DNA from: Caulobacter sp. X
Lineage (GTDB): Bacteria; Pseudomonadota; Alphaproteobacteria; Caulobacterales; Caulobacteraceae
Assembly: GCF_002742635.1 (NCBI RefSeq)
Contig: NZ_PEGF01000001.1
Span: 1,922,001 to 1,986,000, forward strand
DNA length: 64,000 nt
Direction: 5' to 3'
Positions 42,931-51,549 of this stretch are shown here, piece by piece. Position 1 is the first letter of the stretch; each line of letters starts with the position of its first letter. Made by a program: the position numbers and the translations under genes. The notes below the pieces were generated by a model. It did no database searches. It had not been told where the DNA came from and saw only the letters and a program-made list of their open reading frames with translations.

Positions 42931-43635
42931 ATGATGACCCGTCCGCGCCTCTTCGGCCTCTCCGCCGCCCTCGCCTCCGTCGCCGCCGTCTGCGCCTTCT
43001 CGGCCGCCTTCGCGCGGTCGACCCCGACCTGGAGCGGTCCGGTCGTCGTGCCCAGCGCTCAGGGCGGCGACACCCTGGCGGTGCTCTATTCAGGCGATGG
43101 CGGCTGGGGCCCGCTGGACCAGAAGGTGGCGCGGCGCCTGGCCGATAACGGCGTGCCGACCCTGGGCGTCAACTCGCTGGCCTATTTCCGGACCAGCCGT
43201 ACAGCCGACGACGTGGCGGCCGATCTGGCCCGCACCCTGCGCGCCTACGAGCATCAATGGGGCCGGAGCAAGGTGACGCTGATCGGCTATTCGTTCGGGG
43301 CCGACGCCCTGCCGGCGATCATCCCGAAGCTGCCCGAGGACGTCCGCGCCCAGGTCAGCCGCGTGGTGCTGATCGGGACCGGCCCGGACGGCGACCTGCG
43401 CTTTCATCCGGTAAGCTGGCTGAACCTGGCCCCGCGCGACTCGTTCCCCGTCGCCCCGGCCATCGCGGCGCTGCAGGACGTGAAGATCACCTGCGTCTAC
43501 GGCGACAAGGAGCGGCGCGACATCTGCCCCACCCTGCCGGACGACAAGGTCGCCAAGATCCGCCTGCCCGGCGGTCACCATTTCGATGGCGACTATGCCA
43601 CGCTGGGGGACGCGGTGCTGAAGGCCGCGCGTTAG
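42931..43635 (+). CDS. VirJ/AcvB-like periplasmic alpha/beta hydrolase
   Basis: 234 residues with a signal peptide (MMTRPRLFGLSAALASVAAV, cleavage near AFA-RS). The VirJ domain shows 'AVLYSGDGGWGPLDQKVARR', the nucleophile elbow GYSFGAD, 'LIGTGPDGDLRFHP' and the catalytic histidine in GGHHFDGD. AcvB homologues hydrolyse lysyl-phosphatidylglycerol in the periplasm; here the role is inferred from the family. It overlaps the vapC stop by four bases on the opposite strand. It is the only rightward gene among leftward ones in this stretch. Confidence 0.8.
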   Translation: MMTRPRLFGLSAALASVAAVCAFSAAFARSTPTWSGPVVVPSAQGGDTLAVLYSGDGGWGPLDQKVARRLADNGVPTLGVNSLAYFRTSRTADDVAADLARTLRAYEHQWGRSKVTLIGYSFGADALPAIIPKLPEDVRAQVSRVVLIGTGPDGDLRFHPVSWLNLAPRDSFPVAPAIAALQDVKITCVYGDKERRDICPTLPDDKVAKIRLPGGHHFDGDYATLGDAVLKAAR

Positions 43636-44039
43636 GCCGACCAGTCTTGCAGGGAGAGATCTTGGATCCGAGAGAATTCCCGCGTGTTCGAAGTGACCAA
43701 GGTCCAGCCGCGATTCAAGGCCTGGCCGGCGATTAGAAGGTCGTAAGGACCGATCGGCGTGCCTGCTCGCTTGAGCGCTTCGCGTATGCGAGCGGCGACC
43801 TCCACATCTTCGCGGGACAACGGCTCAATGACGACATCCCGCACGAAATCGGCAAGATGCCTGGCCGCCGCTTGGGGATCACGGCTCGCGAATACGCCGA
43901 ACTGCAGTTCGTGGTGCACAATCACCGAGGCCAGCATAACCTCGGCGGCGAGCACGGCTTCAATATAGCGCTCCCGAACCTTGGGGCGTCGTCCTTGAGT
44001 CAGATCGACAAAGACGTTCGTATCGAGCGCCAGGGTCAC
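43632..44039 (-). CDS. vapC: VapC-type PIN-domain toxin
   Basis: 135 residues. PIN acidic residues are in 'LALDTNVFVDL', 'VIVHHELQFG', 'GPYDLLIAGQ' and 'LVTSNTREFSRI', the pattern of FitB/VapC RNases. GTG start, overlapping the vapB TGA (GTGA), so the two are translationally coupled. VapC toxins cleave tRNA or rRNA; the target here is unknown. GC is slightly below the neighbours. Confidence 0.88.
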   Translation of the reverse strand: MTLALDTNVFVDLTQGRRPKVRERYIEAVLAAEVMLASVIVHHELQFGVFASRDPQAAARHLADFVRDVVIEPLSREDVEVAARIREALKRAGTPIGPYDLLIAGQALNRGWTLVTSNTREFSRIQDLSLQDWSA

Positions 44040-44308
44040 CAGTCGAAGTCACGCTCTTGCATGGGCGGCTGATCACGATCGGGAAAGTCGGCGCCGCCTT
44101 CGGCGTCGATACGCGCGAACATGGCTTCTAGTTCGGCGCGCGTTCGCGGAGGCTTCACCGGCAGTGGCTCCAGAATAACGGCGTTTCCCTGCCGGCGGAG
44201 GGCCACTTCCGCGCCTTCGAACGCAAAGCCCTCGGGCAGCTGAACAGCTTGGCCGCCTCGGTGCGTGAAGAGCTTGGCCCTGGCCGGTGCGATCTCGAAC
44301 TTTCCCAT
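44036..44308 (-). CDS. vapB: VapB-type antitoxin
   Basis: 90 residues. An N-terminal AbrB/SpoVT swapped-hairpin domain ('AKLFTHRGGQAVQLPEGFAF', 'VALRRQGNAVILEPL') is followed by a disordered acidic tail (PPRTRAELEAMFARIDAEGG) that would wrap the toxin. It precedes vapC in one operon, and the complex should bind its own promoter just upstream, where 44309-44345 contains short A/T-rich symmetric motifs. Confidence 0.85.
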   Translation of the reverse strand: MGKFEIAPARAKLFTHRGGQAVQLPEGFAFEGAEVALRRQGNAVILEPLPVKPPRTRAELEAMFARIDAEGGADFPDRDQPPMQERDFDW

Positions 44309-44374
44309 AGGGCTGTCCTATCTACGATCGGATACATACAGCATCCGGGACGGCAGCTCAAACACGCCCGGGAT

Positions 44375-44719
44375 CTAGAGCGGCGCGGCGAGGCCGTGCT
44401 TGGCTGCCAGATAGCGCGTGATCGGCCGCGCGTCGGTCAGGAACGACAGGCCGTTCGCGGAGTGAATCTCGCCGTGCGGGCCGGCGTCGGCCGAGGCTTC
44501 CGCCAGGATCAGGGTCGGGGCGTTCTGGTGGCCTTCGCCCAGCCGCTCGACCAGGGCCGCGCGCGGGCGGAGGTAGTCGACATAGACGATCTCCAGCGTC
44601 TCGCGCAGCGCGGGATAGGTCGCCAGATACCCCTCCATCATCGCGCAGTCGGGGCAGAAACGCTGGGCGCCGTCCTTTTCGAAATGCGGCTTCAGCAGAT
44701 AGAGCGTGTCCTTGGCCAT
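44375..44719 (-). CDS. DUF3088 thioredoxin-fold-like protein
   Basis: 114 residues starting MAKDTLYLLKPHFEKDGAQR. A CPDC motif near residue 22, the 'IVYVDYLRPRAALVERLGEG' strand-helix and 'LTDARPITRYLAAKHG' match DUF3088, whose fold resembles thioredoxin. Redox activity is plausible from the CxxC but unproven. It follows the sucB terminator on the same strand. Confidence 0.72.
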   Translation of the reverse strand: MAKDTLYLLKPHFEKDGAQRFCPDCAMMEGYLATYPALRETLEIVYVDYLRPRAALVERLGEGHQNAPTLILAEASADAGPHGEIHSANGLSFLTDARPITRYLAAKHGLAAPL

Positions 44720-44774
44720 GACGGGGTCCCGGAAATGCGAACGGCCCCGACGTAGGACGCCGGGGCCGCGAATG

Positions 44775-44804
44775 CAAAGAAGCCCGCCGAAGAGGCGGGC
44801 TTCT
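44775..44804 (-). terminator. Terminator of the sucCDAB operon
   Basis: AGAAGCCCGCC (44778-44788) pairs with GGCGGGCTTCT (44794-44804) around GAAGA, 11 bp, followed leftward by a short T run, nine bases past the sucB stop. Confidence 0.85.
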
Positions 44805-44812
44805 CGTGGTTC

Positions 44813-46024
44813 TTAGAGGTCCAGCAGCAGGCGCTGCGGGTCTTCCAGGGCTTCCTTGACCTTGACCAGGAAGGTCACGGCGCCGGCGCCGTCGACGACG
44901 CGGTGGTCGTAGGACAGGGCCAGGTACATCATCGGACGGATCTCGATCTTGCCGTTGACGACCATCGGGCGTTCCTTGATGGCGTGCATGCCCAGGATGC
45001 CCGACTGCGGCGCGTTCAGGATCGGGGTCGACATCAGCGAGCCATAGATGCCGCCGTTGGTGATCGTGAAGGTGCCGCCCTGCATGTCCTCGATGGCCAG
45101 GCCGCCGGTGCGAGCCTTCTTGCCGAGGTCGCCGATGGTCTTTTCGATCTCGGCCAGGTTCAGCACGTCGGCGTCACGGACGACCGGAACCACCAGGCCC
45201 TTGTCGGTGCCGACGGCGACGCCGATGTCGTAGTGGTTCTTGTAGATGATGTCCTGGCCGTCGATCTCGGCGTTGACGTCCGGGATCGCCTTCAGCGCGG
45301 CCACGACGGCCTTGGTGAAGAACGACATGAAGCCCAGCTTCACGCCGTGACGCTTTTCGAAGACGTCCTTGTATTGGGCGCGCAGGGCCATCACGGCGCT
45401 CATGTCGACCTCGTTGAAGGTCGTCAGCATGGCGGCGGTGTTCTGGGCTTCCTTCAGGCGACGAGCGATCGTCTGACGCAGGCGCGTCATCTTCACGCGC
45501 TCTTCGCGCTCATGGATCGGACGCGGCGCGCTCGGAGCGGCGGCCGGGGCCGGAGCGGCGGCGCGGGCTTCGAGAGCGGCCAGGGCGTCGCCCTTGGTCA
45601 CGCGGCCGTCCTTGCCGGTGCCCGCGACCTTCGACAGGTCAAGGCCGGTCTCGGCGGCGATGCGGGCCGGAGCCGGGCTGACCGGGGCGGCGGCGGGCGC
45701 GGGAGCCGGGGCCGGAGCGGCGGCCGGAGCCGGAGCCGGCTTCGGCGCCTCGGCGGCCTTGGGCGCGGCCGGAGCGGCCGAGGCGGTTGCGCCTTCGGTC
45801 ACCACGCCCAGGACCGTGCCCGGGACGACCGTCGCGCCTTCGGCGGCGCCGATGGCCGAAAGGACGCCGTCGGCGGGCGAGGCCACTTCCAGCGAAACCT
45901 TGTCGGTTTCCAGCTCGACGAGGATCTCGTCCTTCTTCACGGCCTCACCGACCTTCTTGGTCCAGCGCGCCACCGTGGCTTCGGTGACGGATTCGCCGAG
46001 GGCGGGCGTATTGATGTCGGCCAT
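44813..46024 (-). CDS. sucB: Dihydrolipoamide succinyltransferase (E2)
   Basis: 403 residues. The N-terminal lipoyl domain carries the lipoylated lysine in ETDKVSLEV near residue 43. A long Ala/Pro linker follows, with a peripheral-subunit-binding domain at ~115-150 ([20 protein letters not shown]), a second Ala/Pro linker, and the catalytic trimer domain with '[20 protein letters not shown]' and the active-site '[20 protein letters not shown]'. It is the E2 core of 2-oxoglutarate dehydrogenase, passing succinyl groups to CoA. It lies 60 bases downstream of sucA and ends the operon. Confidence 0.94.
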   Translation of the reverse strand: MADINTPALGESVTEATVARWTKKVGEAVKKDEILVELETDKVSLEVASPADGVLSAIGAAEGATVVPGTVLGVVTEGATASAAPAAPKAAEAPKPAPAPAAAPAPAPAPAAAPVSPAPARIAAETGLDLSKVAGTGKDGRVTKGDALAALEARAAAPAPAAAPSAPRPIHEREERVKMTRLRQTIARRLKEAQNTAAMLTTFNEVDMSAVMALRAQYKDVFEKRHGVKLGFMSFFTKAVVAALKAIPDVNAEIDGQDIIYKNHYDIGVAVGTDKGLVVPVVRDADVLNLAEIEKTIGDLGKKARTGGLAIEDMQGGTFTITNGGIYGSLMSTPILNAPQSGILGMHAIKERPMVVNGKIEIRPMMYLALSYDHRVVDGAGAVTFLVKVKEALEDPQRLLLDL

Positions 46025-46084
46025 GGGGCTTTCCGAGTCTCTCTTGCTTGGTCCGGCGGGTTTCTTGGTAACGGGAGCCTTCGC

Positions 46085-49048
46085 TTACGCGAAGGCCTCG
46101 TTGAGGAAGGTCTCGAGTTCTTTCAGGTGGCGGCTCATCAGGCCAGCGGCCGTCGAGGCCGAGGCGGGACGACCGACATAGCGGGCGCGCTTGGCCTTGA
46201 TGTCCAGCTTGTCCAGCGTCAGCTCCATCCACGGATCGACGAAGGTCCAGCCGCCCATGTTCTTGGGCTCTTCCTGGCACCAGACCAGGTCGGCGTTCTT
46301 GAAGCGCGACAGCACGTTCATCAGCGACTTCATCGGCCACGGATAGAACTGCTCCAGACGCAGCAGATAGACGTCGTCGCGGCCGGTCTTGGCGCGATGG
46401 TCGACCAGGTCGAAGTAGACCTTGCCCGAGCAGACGATGACGCGCTTGATCTTGTCGTCGCTCTTCAGCGTGATCCCGCCGACGTCGCAGCCGGCCTCGG
46501 CGCCGTCCACCATCACGCGGTGGAAGCTCGAGCCTTCGGCGAAGTCAGCCAGGTTCGAGACGGCGCGCTTGTGGCGCAGCAGGCTCTTGGGCGACATGAC
46601 GATCAGCGGCTTGCGGAACTCGCGCTTCATCTGGCGACGCAGCGCGTGGAAGTAGTTGGCCGGCGTGGTGCAGTTCAGCACCTGCATGTTGTCTTCCGCG
46701 CACGACTGCAGGAAGCGCTCGAGGCGGGCCGAGCTGTGCTCGGGGCCCTGGCCTTCGTAGCCGTGCGGCAGCAGCATGACGAGGCCGCTCATCCGCAGCC
46801 ACTTGCGCTCGCCTGAGCTGATGAACTGGTCGATCACGACCTGGGCGCCGTTCACGAAGTCGCCGAACTGGCCTTCCCACAGGGTCAGGGTGTTCGGGTC
46901 GGCCAGCGAGAAGCCGTATTCGAAGCCCAGCACCGCCTCTTCCGACAGGGCCGAGTCGATCACTTCATAGTGCGCCTGGCCCGGACGGATGTTGTTCAGC
47001 GGCGTGTAGTGCTCTTCGGTCTTCTGGTCGATGATGTCCGAGTGGCGCTGGGTGAAGGTGCCGCGCACCGAGTCCTGACCCGACAGGCGGACCGGATAGC
47101 CCTCGTCGAGCAGGGTGGCGAAGGCCAGGTGCTCGGCCGCGCCCCAGTCGATGCCCTCGCCCTTTTCGAACGCGTCGCGGCGGTTCTCGATGGCGCGGCG
47201 CACGGTCTTGTGGGCGTCGATGCGGTCCGGGATCGTGGTGATCAGACGGCCCAGCTCGAGCAGGCGGGTCTTCGGGAAGGCGGTCTTGCCGCGGCGATCC
47301 TCGTCGCCCGGCAGGGTCAGACCGGCCCACTTGCCGTCCAGCCAGTCGGCCTTGTTGGGCTTGTAGGCCTTGCCGGCTTCGAATTCCTTGTCGAGGAAGG
47401 TCTCGAATTCGGAGACCCAGCCGTCGACTTCCGCCTGAGTCACGACGCCCTCGCCCACCAGACGGCTGGCGTACAGCTCGCGGGTCGGCGGGTGACCCTT
47501 GATCTTGGCGTACATCAGCGGCGACGTCATGGTCGGGTCGTCGCCTTCGTTGTGACCGAAGCGACGGTAGCAGAACATGTCGATGACCACGTCCTTGCCG
47601 AACTTCTGGCGGTACTCGGTCGCGACCTTCGAGGCGAAGACGACGGCTTCGGGATCGTCGCCGTTCACGTGGAAGATCGGGGCCTCGACCATCAGGGCGA
47701 CGTCCGAAGGGTACGGCGAGCTGCGCGAATAGCGCGGGCTGGTCGTGAAGCCGATCTGGTTGTTGACGATGAAGTGGATGGTGCCGCCCGTGCGGTAGCC
47801 CTTCAGGCCCGACAGGGTGAAGCACTCGGCCACCACGCCCTGGCCGGCGAAGGCGGCGTCGCCGTGCAGCAGCAGCGGCAGGACGTGGCCGCGACCGGCG
47901 TCCGGCTGCTCGCGCAGGGTGAAGGCCTGCTTGGCGCGGGCCTTGCCGATCACGACCGGGTTGACGATTTCCAGGTGCGACGGGTTGGCCGTCAGCGACA
48001 GGTGGACCTTGTTGTCGTCGAACTCACGGTCCGACGAGGCGCCCATGTGGTACTTCACGTCGCCCGAGCCCTCGACGTCCGAGGGGACCGACGAGCCGCC
48101 TTGGAACTCGTGGAAGATCACGTGGTAGGGCTTGCCCATCACGGCGGCCAGCACGTTCAGGCGACCGCGGTGCGGCATGCCCAGGACGATGTCCTTCACG
48201 CCCAGCGCGCCGCCGCGCTTGATGATCTGCTCCATGGCCGGAACCATGGCTTCGCCGCCGTCCAGGCCGAAGCGCTTGGTGCCGGGGAAACGCTTGTGCA
48301 GGAACTTCTCGAAGCCCTCGGCCTCGATCAGCTTCTTCAGGATGGCGACCTTGCCTTCCTTGGTGAAGGTGATTTCCTTGTCGCGGCCCTCGATGCGCTC
48401 CTGCAGCCAGGCCTTCTCGGCCGGGTCGGAGATGTGCATGTACTGCACCCCGACATTACCGCAGTAGGTGCGGCGCAGGATGTTGAGGATCTCGCGGATC
48501 GTGGCGGTCTCGAGACCCAGCACGAAGTCGAGGAAGATCGGACGGTCGTAGTCGGCGTCCGAGAAGCCATAGGTGGCCGGATCCAGTTCCGGGGCGGGCT
48601 TCGGCGGCTCGAGGCCCAGCGGGTCGAGGTTGGCGGCGAGGTGGCCGCGCATCCGGTAGGCCCGGATCATCATGATGGCGCGCAGGCTGTCCAGCGTGGC
48701 GGCGCGGACGGCTTCGGCGGAGGCGCCGGGGGCCTTGCCCTCGACGGCCTTGGCGATCTTGGCTTCGACGGCGGGGGCGACGGTGGCCCACTGGCCGTCG
48801 AGGGCCGACAGCCAGTCCGGACGGACGGTCTGGACCTTCTTGGGCGTCCAGGCCGGATCCTGGGCCGCGCGCTTCACCTGGTCGGCCTGTTCGGCCAGGC
48901 TGGCGAAGAAGGCGTTCCACGAGGGCTCGACCGAAGCGGGGTTCTCCGCCCACTGGGCGTAGAGGTCCTCAACGAACGCCGCATTGGCGCCGTAGAGGAA
49001 GCTGGTCTCGGTCAAGACCTGGTTGATGATGCCTGCGTCGTCCGCCAT
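46085..49048 (-). CDS. sucA: 2-oxoglutarate dehydrogenase E1 subunit
   Basis: 987 residues, a full-length SucA. An N-terminal E2-binding segment begins 'TSFLYGANAAFVEDLYAQWA'. The ThDP-binding region is around 'HGDAAFAGQGVVAECFTLSG' and 'IHFIVNNQIGFTTSPRYSRS', and active-site histidines are in 'VLGMPHRGRLNVLA'. The C-terminal transketolase-like part has 'LMLLPHGYEGQGPEHSSARL'. It decarboxylates 2-oxoglutarate and hands the succinyl group to SucB. The segment upstream carries paired hairpins (see 49136-49210) that may tune its expression relative to sucCD. Confidence 0.95.
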   Translation of the reverse strand: MADDAGIINQVLTETSFLYGANAAFVEDLYAQWAENPASVEPSWNAFFASLAEQADQVKRAAQDPAWTPKKVQTVRPDWLSALDGQWATVAPAVEAKIAKAVEGKAPGASAEAVRAATLDSLRAIMMIRAYRMRGHLAANLDPLGLEPPKPAPELDPATYGFSDADYDRPIFLDFVLGLETATIREILNILRRTYCGNVGVQYMHISDPAEKAWLQERIEGRDKEITFTKEGKVAILKKLIEAEGFEKFLHKRFPGTKRFGLDGGEAMVPAMEQIIKRGGALGVKDIVLGMPHRGRLNVLAAVMGKPYHVIFHEFQGGSSVPSDVEGSGDVKYHMGASSDREFDDNKVHLSLTANPSHLEIVNPVVIGKARAKQAFTLREQPDAGRGHVLPLLLHGDAAFAGQGVVAECFTLSGLKGYRTGGTIHFIVNNQIGFTTSPRYSRSSPYPSDVALMVEAPIFHVNGDDPEAVVFASKVATEYRQKFGKDVVIDMFCYRRFGHNEGDDPTMTSPLMYAKIKGHPPTRELYASRLVGEGVVTQAEVDGWVSEFETFLDKEFEAGKAYKPNKADWLDGKWAGLTLPGDEDRRGKTAFPKTRLLELGRLITTIPDRIDAHKTVRRAIENRRDAFEKGEGIDWGAAEHLAFATLLDEGYPVRLSGQDSVRGTFTQRHSDIIDQKTEEHYTPLNNIRPGQAHYEVIDSALSEEAVLGFEYGFSLADPNTLTLWEGQFGDFVNGAQVVIDQFISSGERKWLRMSGLVMLLPHGYEGQGPEHSSARLERFLQSCAEDNMQVLNCTTPANYFHALRRQMKREFRKPLIVMSPKSLLRHKRAVSNLADFAEGSSFHRVMVDGAEAGCDVGGITLKSDDKIKRVIVCSGKVYFDLVDHRAKTGRDDVYLLRLEQFYPWPMKSLMNVLSRFKNADLVWCQEEPKNMGGWTFVDPWMELTLDKLDIKAKRARYVGRPASASTAAGLMSRHLKELETFLNEAFA

Positions 49049-49135
49049 GGATTTGTCGCCTTCAGATCCGCTTGCTTACGGGAGCGCTACCGCAAGCCCG
49101 TAAATATAGTCTCTCAATCGCCCGGGCGCCCGTCG

Positions 49136-49210
49136 CTTGGCGGGGCCCAGGTGATTTTTTCGGATCGTCGACTGGCGGTCGCAAAAAACCTGGGCCCCGC
49201 CAAGGCGGGG
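49136..49210 (-). promoter_or_regulatory. Competing hairpins between sucD and sucA
   Basis: Leftward, CCCCGCC-TT-GGCGGGG (49210-49195) followed by CCCAGG and six T forms a compact terminator-like hairpin. Its 3' arm is also the 5' arm of a 17-bp perfect inverted repeat, CTTGGCGGGGCCCAGGT (49204-49188) with ACCTGGGCCCCGCCAAG (49152-49136), which would bury the T run in a long stem. The two folds exclude each other, the layout of an attenuator or partial terminator. Function inferred from structure. Confidence 0.6.
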
Positions 49211-49224
49211 TTTCGGTGTTCTAG

Positions 49225-50109
49225 TTAGCCCTTGAGCACTTCAAGCAGGGTCTCGCCCAGCTTGGCCGGCGAAGGCGAAACGCGGATGCCCGCGTCTTCC
49301 ATCGCCGCGATCTTGTCTTCGGCGCCGCCCTTGCCGCCCGAGACGATCGCGCCCGCGTGGCCCATGTGACGGCCAGGAGGAGCCGTACGACCGGCGATGA
49401 AGCCGACCATCGGCTTCTTGCGGCCGCGCTTGGCTTCGTCCTTCAGGAACTGCGCCGCTTCTTCCTCGGCCGAGCCGCCGATCTCGCCGATCATGACGAT
49501 CGACTTCGTGGCTTCGTCGGCCAGGAACATCTCCAGGACGTCGATGAACTCGGTGCCCTTGACGGGGTCGCCGCCGATGCCGACGGCGGTCGTTTGGCCA
49601 AGACCCGCGTTCGTGGTCTGGAACACGGCTTCGTAGGTCAGGGTGCCCGAGCGCGACACGACGCCGACCGAGCCCTTCGAGAAGATCGAGCCCGGCATGA
49701 TGCCGATCTTGCACTCGCCCGGCGTCAGGACGCCGGGGCAGTTCGGGCCGATCAGGCGCGACTTGGAGCCTTGCAGGGCCTTCTTGACCTTGACCATGTC
49801 CAGCACCGGGATGCCCTCGGTGATGCAGACGATCAGCGGGATCTCGGCTTCGATGGCTTCCAGGATCGAGTCGGCCGCGAAGGGCGGCGGGACGTAGATC
49901 ACCGAGGCGTCGGCGCCGGTGGCGTCCTTGGCTTCGGCGACGGTGTCGAACACCGGCAGGCCGATGTGCGTTTGACCGCCCTTACCCGGGGTGACGCCGC
50001 CGACCATCTTGGTGCCGTAGGCGATGGCCTGCTCGGAGTGGAACGTGCCTTGAGCGCCGGTGATGCCCTGGCAGATGACCTTGGTGTGAGAACCGATCAG
50101 AACCGACAT
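49225..50109 (-). CDS. sucD: Succinyl-CoA synthetase alpha subunit
   Basis: 294 residues. The CoA-binding Rossmann domain opens with '[20 protein letters not shown]' and carries '[20 protein letters not shown]'; the phosphorylated histidine is in [16 protein letters not shown]. It forms the alpha/beta enzyme with SucC, making ATP (or GTP) and succinate from succinyl-CoA. The ATG directly follows the sucC stop (TAAATG), so translation is tightly coupled. Confidence 0.95.
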   Translation of the reverse strand: MSVLIGSHTKVICQGITGAQGTFHSEQAIAYGTKMVGGVTPGKGGQTHIGLPVFDTVAEAKDATGADASVIYVPPPFAADSILEAIEAEIPLIVCITEGIPVLDMVKVKKALQGSKSRLIGPNCPGVLTPGECKIGIMPGSIFSKGSVGVVSRSGTLTYEAVFQTTNAGLGQTTAVGIGGDPVKGTEFIDVLEMFLADEATKSIVMIGEIGGSAEEEAAQFLKDEAKRGRKKPMVGFIAGRTAPPGRHMGHAGAIVSGGKGGAEDKIAAMEDAGIRVSPSPAKLGETLLEVLKG

Positions 50110-51309
50110 TTAGCGGGCGCCCTTCACAGCGGCGACGATCTTCTCGGCGCCGTCAGACAGATCGTTGGCGGCGATGACGTTCAGGCCGCTTTCCGAGATG
50201 ATTTTCTTGCCGAGTTCGACGTTGGTGCCTTCCAGACGGACGACCAGCGGAACCTTCAGGCCGACTTCCTTCACGGCGGCGATGACGCCTTCCGCGATGA
50301 TGTCGCAGCGCATGATGCCGCCGAAGATGTTGACCAGGATGCCCTTCACGGCCGGATCGGCGGTGATGATCTTGAAGGCCGCGGTGACCTTTTCCTTGGA
50401 AGCGCCGCCGCCGACATCCAGGAAGTTGGCCGGCTCGGCGCCGTACAGCTTGATGATGTCCATGGTGGCCATGGCCAGGCCCGCGCCGTTGACCATGCAG
50501 CCGATTTCGCCGTCGAGGGCGATGTAGGCCAGGTCGTACTTCGAGGCTTCGATTTCCTTGGGGTCTTCTTCGCTCTCGTCGCGCAGCGCCTTGATGTCCG
50601 GGTGACGGAACAGGCTGTTGCCGTCGAACGACAGCTTGGCGTCGAGAACGCGCAGGTGATCATCCGCGGTCACGATCAGCGGGTTGATCTCCAGCATGGC
50701 CATGTCCTTGGCCATGAACGCCGTATAGAGCTGGGTCAGCAGCGAGGCGGCTTCCTTGGCCAGACCGCCGGTCAGGCCGAGAGCCTTGGCCAGGGCGCGC
50801 TGGTGGGTCGGCCACACGCCCGTCGCCGGGTCGATGGTGAAGGTGTGGATCTTCTCGGGCGTCGAGTGGGCGACGTCCTCGATGTCCATGCCGCCTTCGG
50901 TCGAGGCGACGACCGAGACCTTGCTCGAGGCGCGGTCAACGAGAAGCGACAGGTAGAATTCCTTGGCGATCGCCGCGCCTTCTTCGATGTAGAGGCGGTT
51001 GACCTGCTTGCCCTTGGGGCCCGTCTGGTGGGTCACCAGCACGCGGCCGAGCATCTCCTCGGCGTTCGTGCGGACCTCTTCGACCGACTTGACGACGCGC
51101 ACGCCGCCCTTGGCGTCGGGGCCGAGGCCCTCGAACTTGCCCTTGCCGCGGCCGCCGGCGTGGATCTGGCTCTTCACGACGAAGACCGGCCCGCCCAGCT
51201 TTTCGGCGGCGGCGGCGGCTTCATCGGGCGTGAAGGCGGCGAAGCCGCGCGGCACGGGGGCGCCGAACTCGGCGAGTACGGCTTTGGCTTGATGTTCGTG
51301 GATGTTCAT
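50110..51309 (-). CDS. sucC: Succinyl-CoA synthetase beta subunit
   Basis: 399 residues with an N-terminal ATP-grasp domain ('[20 protein letters not shown]', '[16 protein letters not shown]', '[20 protein letters not shown]') and a C-terminal ligase domain ('[19 protein letters not shown]'). It is the first gene of sucC-sucD-sucA-sucB in this window. No mdh gene lies directly upstream; a 240-base gap leads to the glycan-enzyme gene. Confidence 0.95.
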   Translation of the reverse strand: MNIHEHQAKAVLAEFGAPVPRGFAAFTPDEAAAAAEKLGGPVFVVKSQIHAGGRGKGKFEGLGPDAKGGVRVVKSVEEVRTNAEEMLGRVLVTHQTGPKGKQVNRLYIEEGAAIAKEFYLSLLVDRASSKVSVVASTEGGMDIEDVAHSTPEKIHTFTIDPATGVWPTHQRALAKALGLTGGLAKEAASLLTQLYTAFMAKDMAMLEINPLIVTADDHLRVLDAKLSFDGNSLFRHPDIKALRDESEEDPKEIEASKYDLAYIALDGEIGCMVNGAGLAMATMDIIKLYGAEPANFLDVGGGASKEKVTAAFKIITADPAVKGILVNIFGGIMRCDIIAEGVIAAVKEVGLKVPLVVRLEGTNVELGKKIISESGLNVIAANDLSDGAEKIVAAVKGAR

Positions 51310-51549
51310 GAGGGCCCGGTCTCGACGACGGCTTTCTGAAATGTGGCGGGGTTATAGGAGCGCTATTTCGCAGGCGCAACCGCGTGTGGACGATAAGGTG
51401 AAGGCTTGCGCGCTTATCTTCCCCAATGAGAGGTCCTCACGCATCCCCTGCCCCGGCCAGGCAAGAGAAAGCCTTGACGTTGCGGAATTGTTACCGGTCA
51501 CACTCTTTTCGCGCGATGACAACGTTTTCCATTCGCCGGGCGCATGGGA

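Noticed and set aside
45540..45780. Repetitive GC-rich tract within sucB.
   Set aside because: It encodes the Ala/Pro linkers between lipoyl, binding and catalytic domains, normal for E2 proteins.
46970..49228. 752-codon rightward frame opposite sucA.
   Set aside because: It has a Val/Gly/Arg/Asp-rich shadow composition, and sucA is unambiguous.
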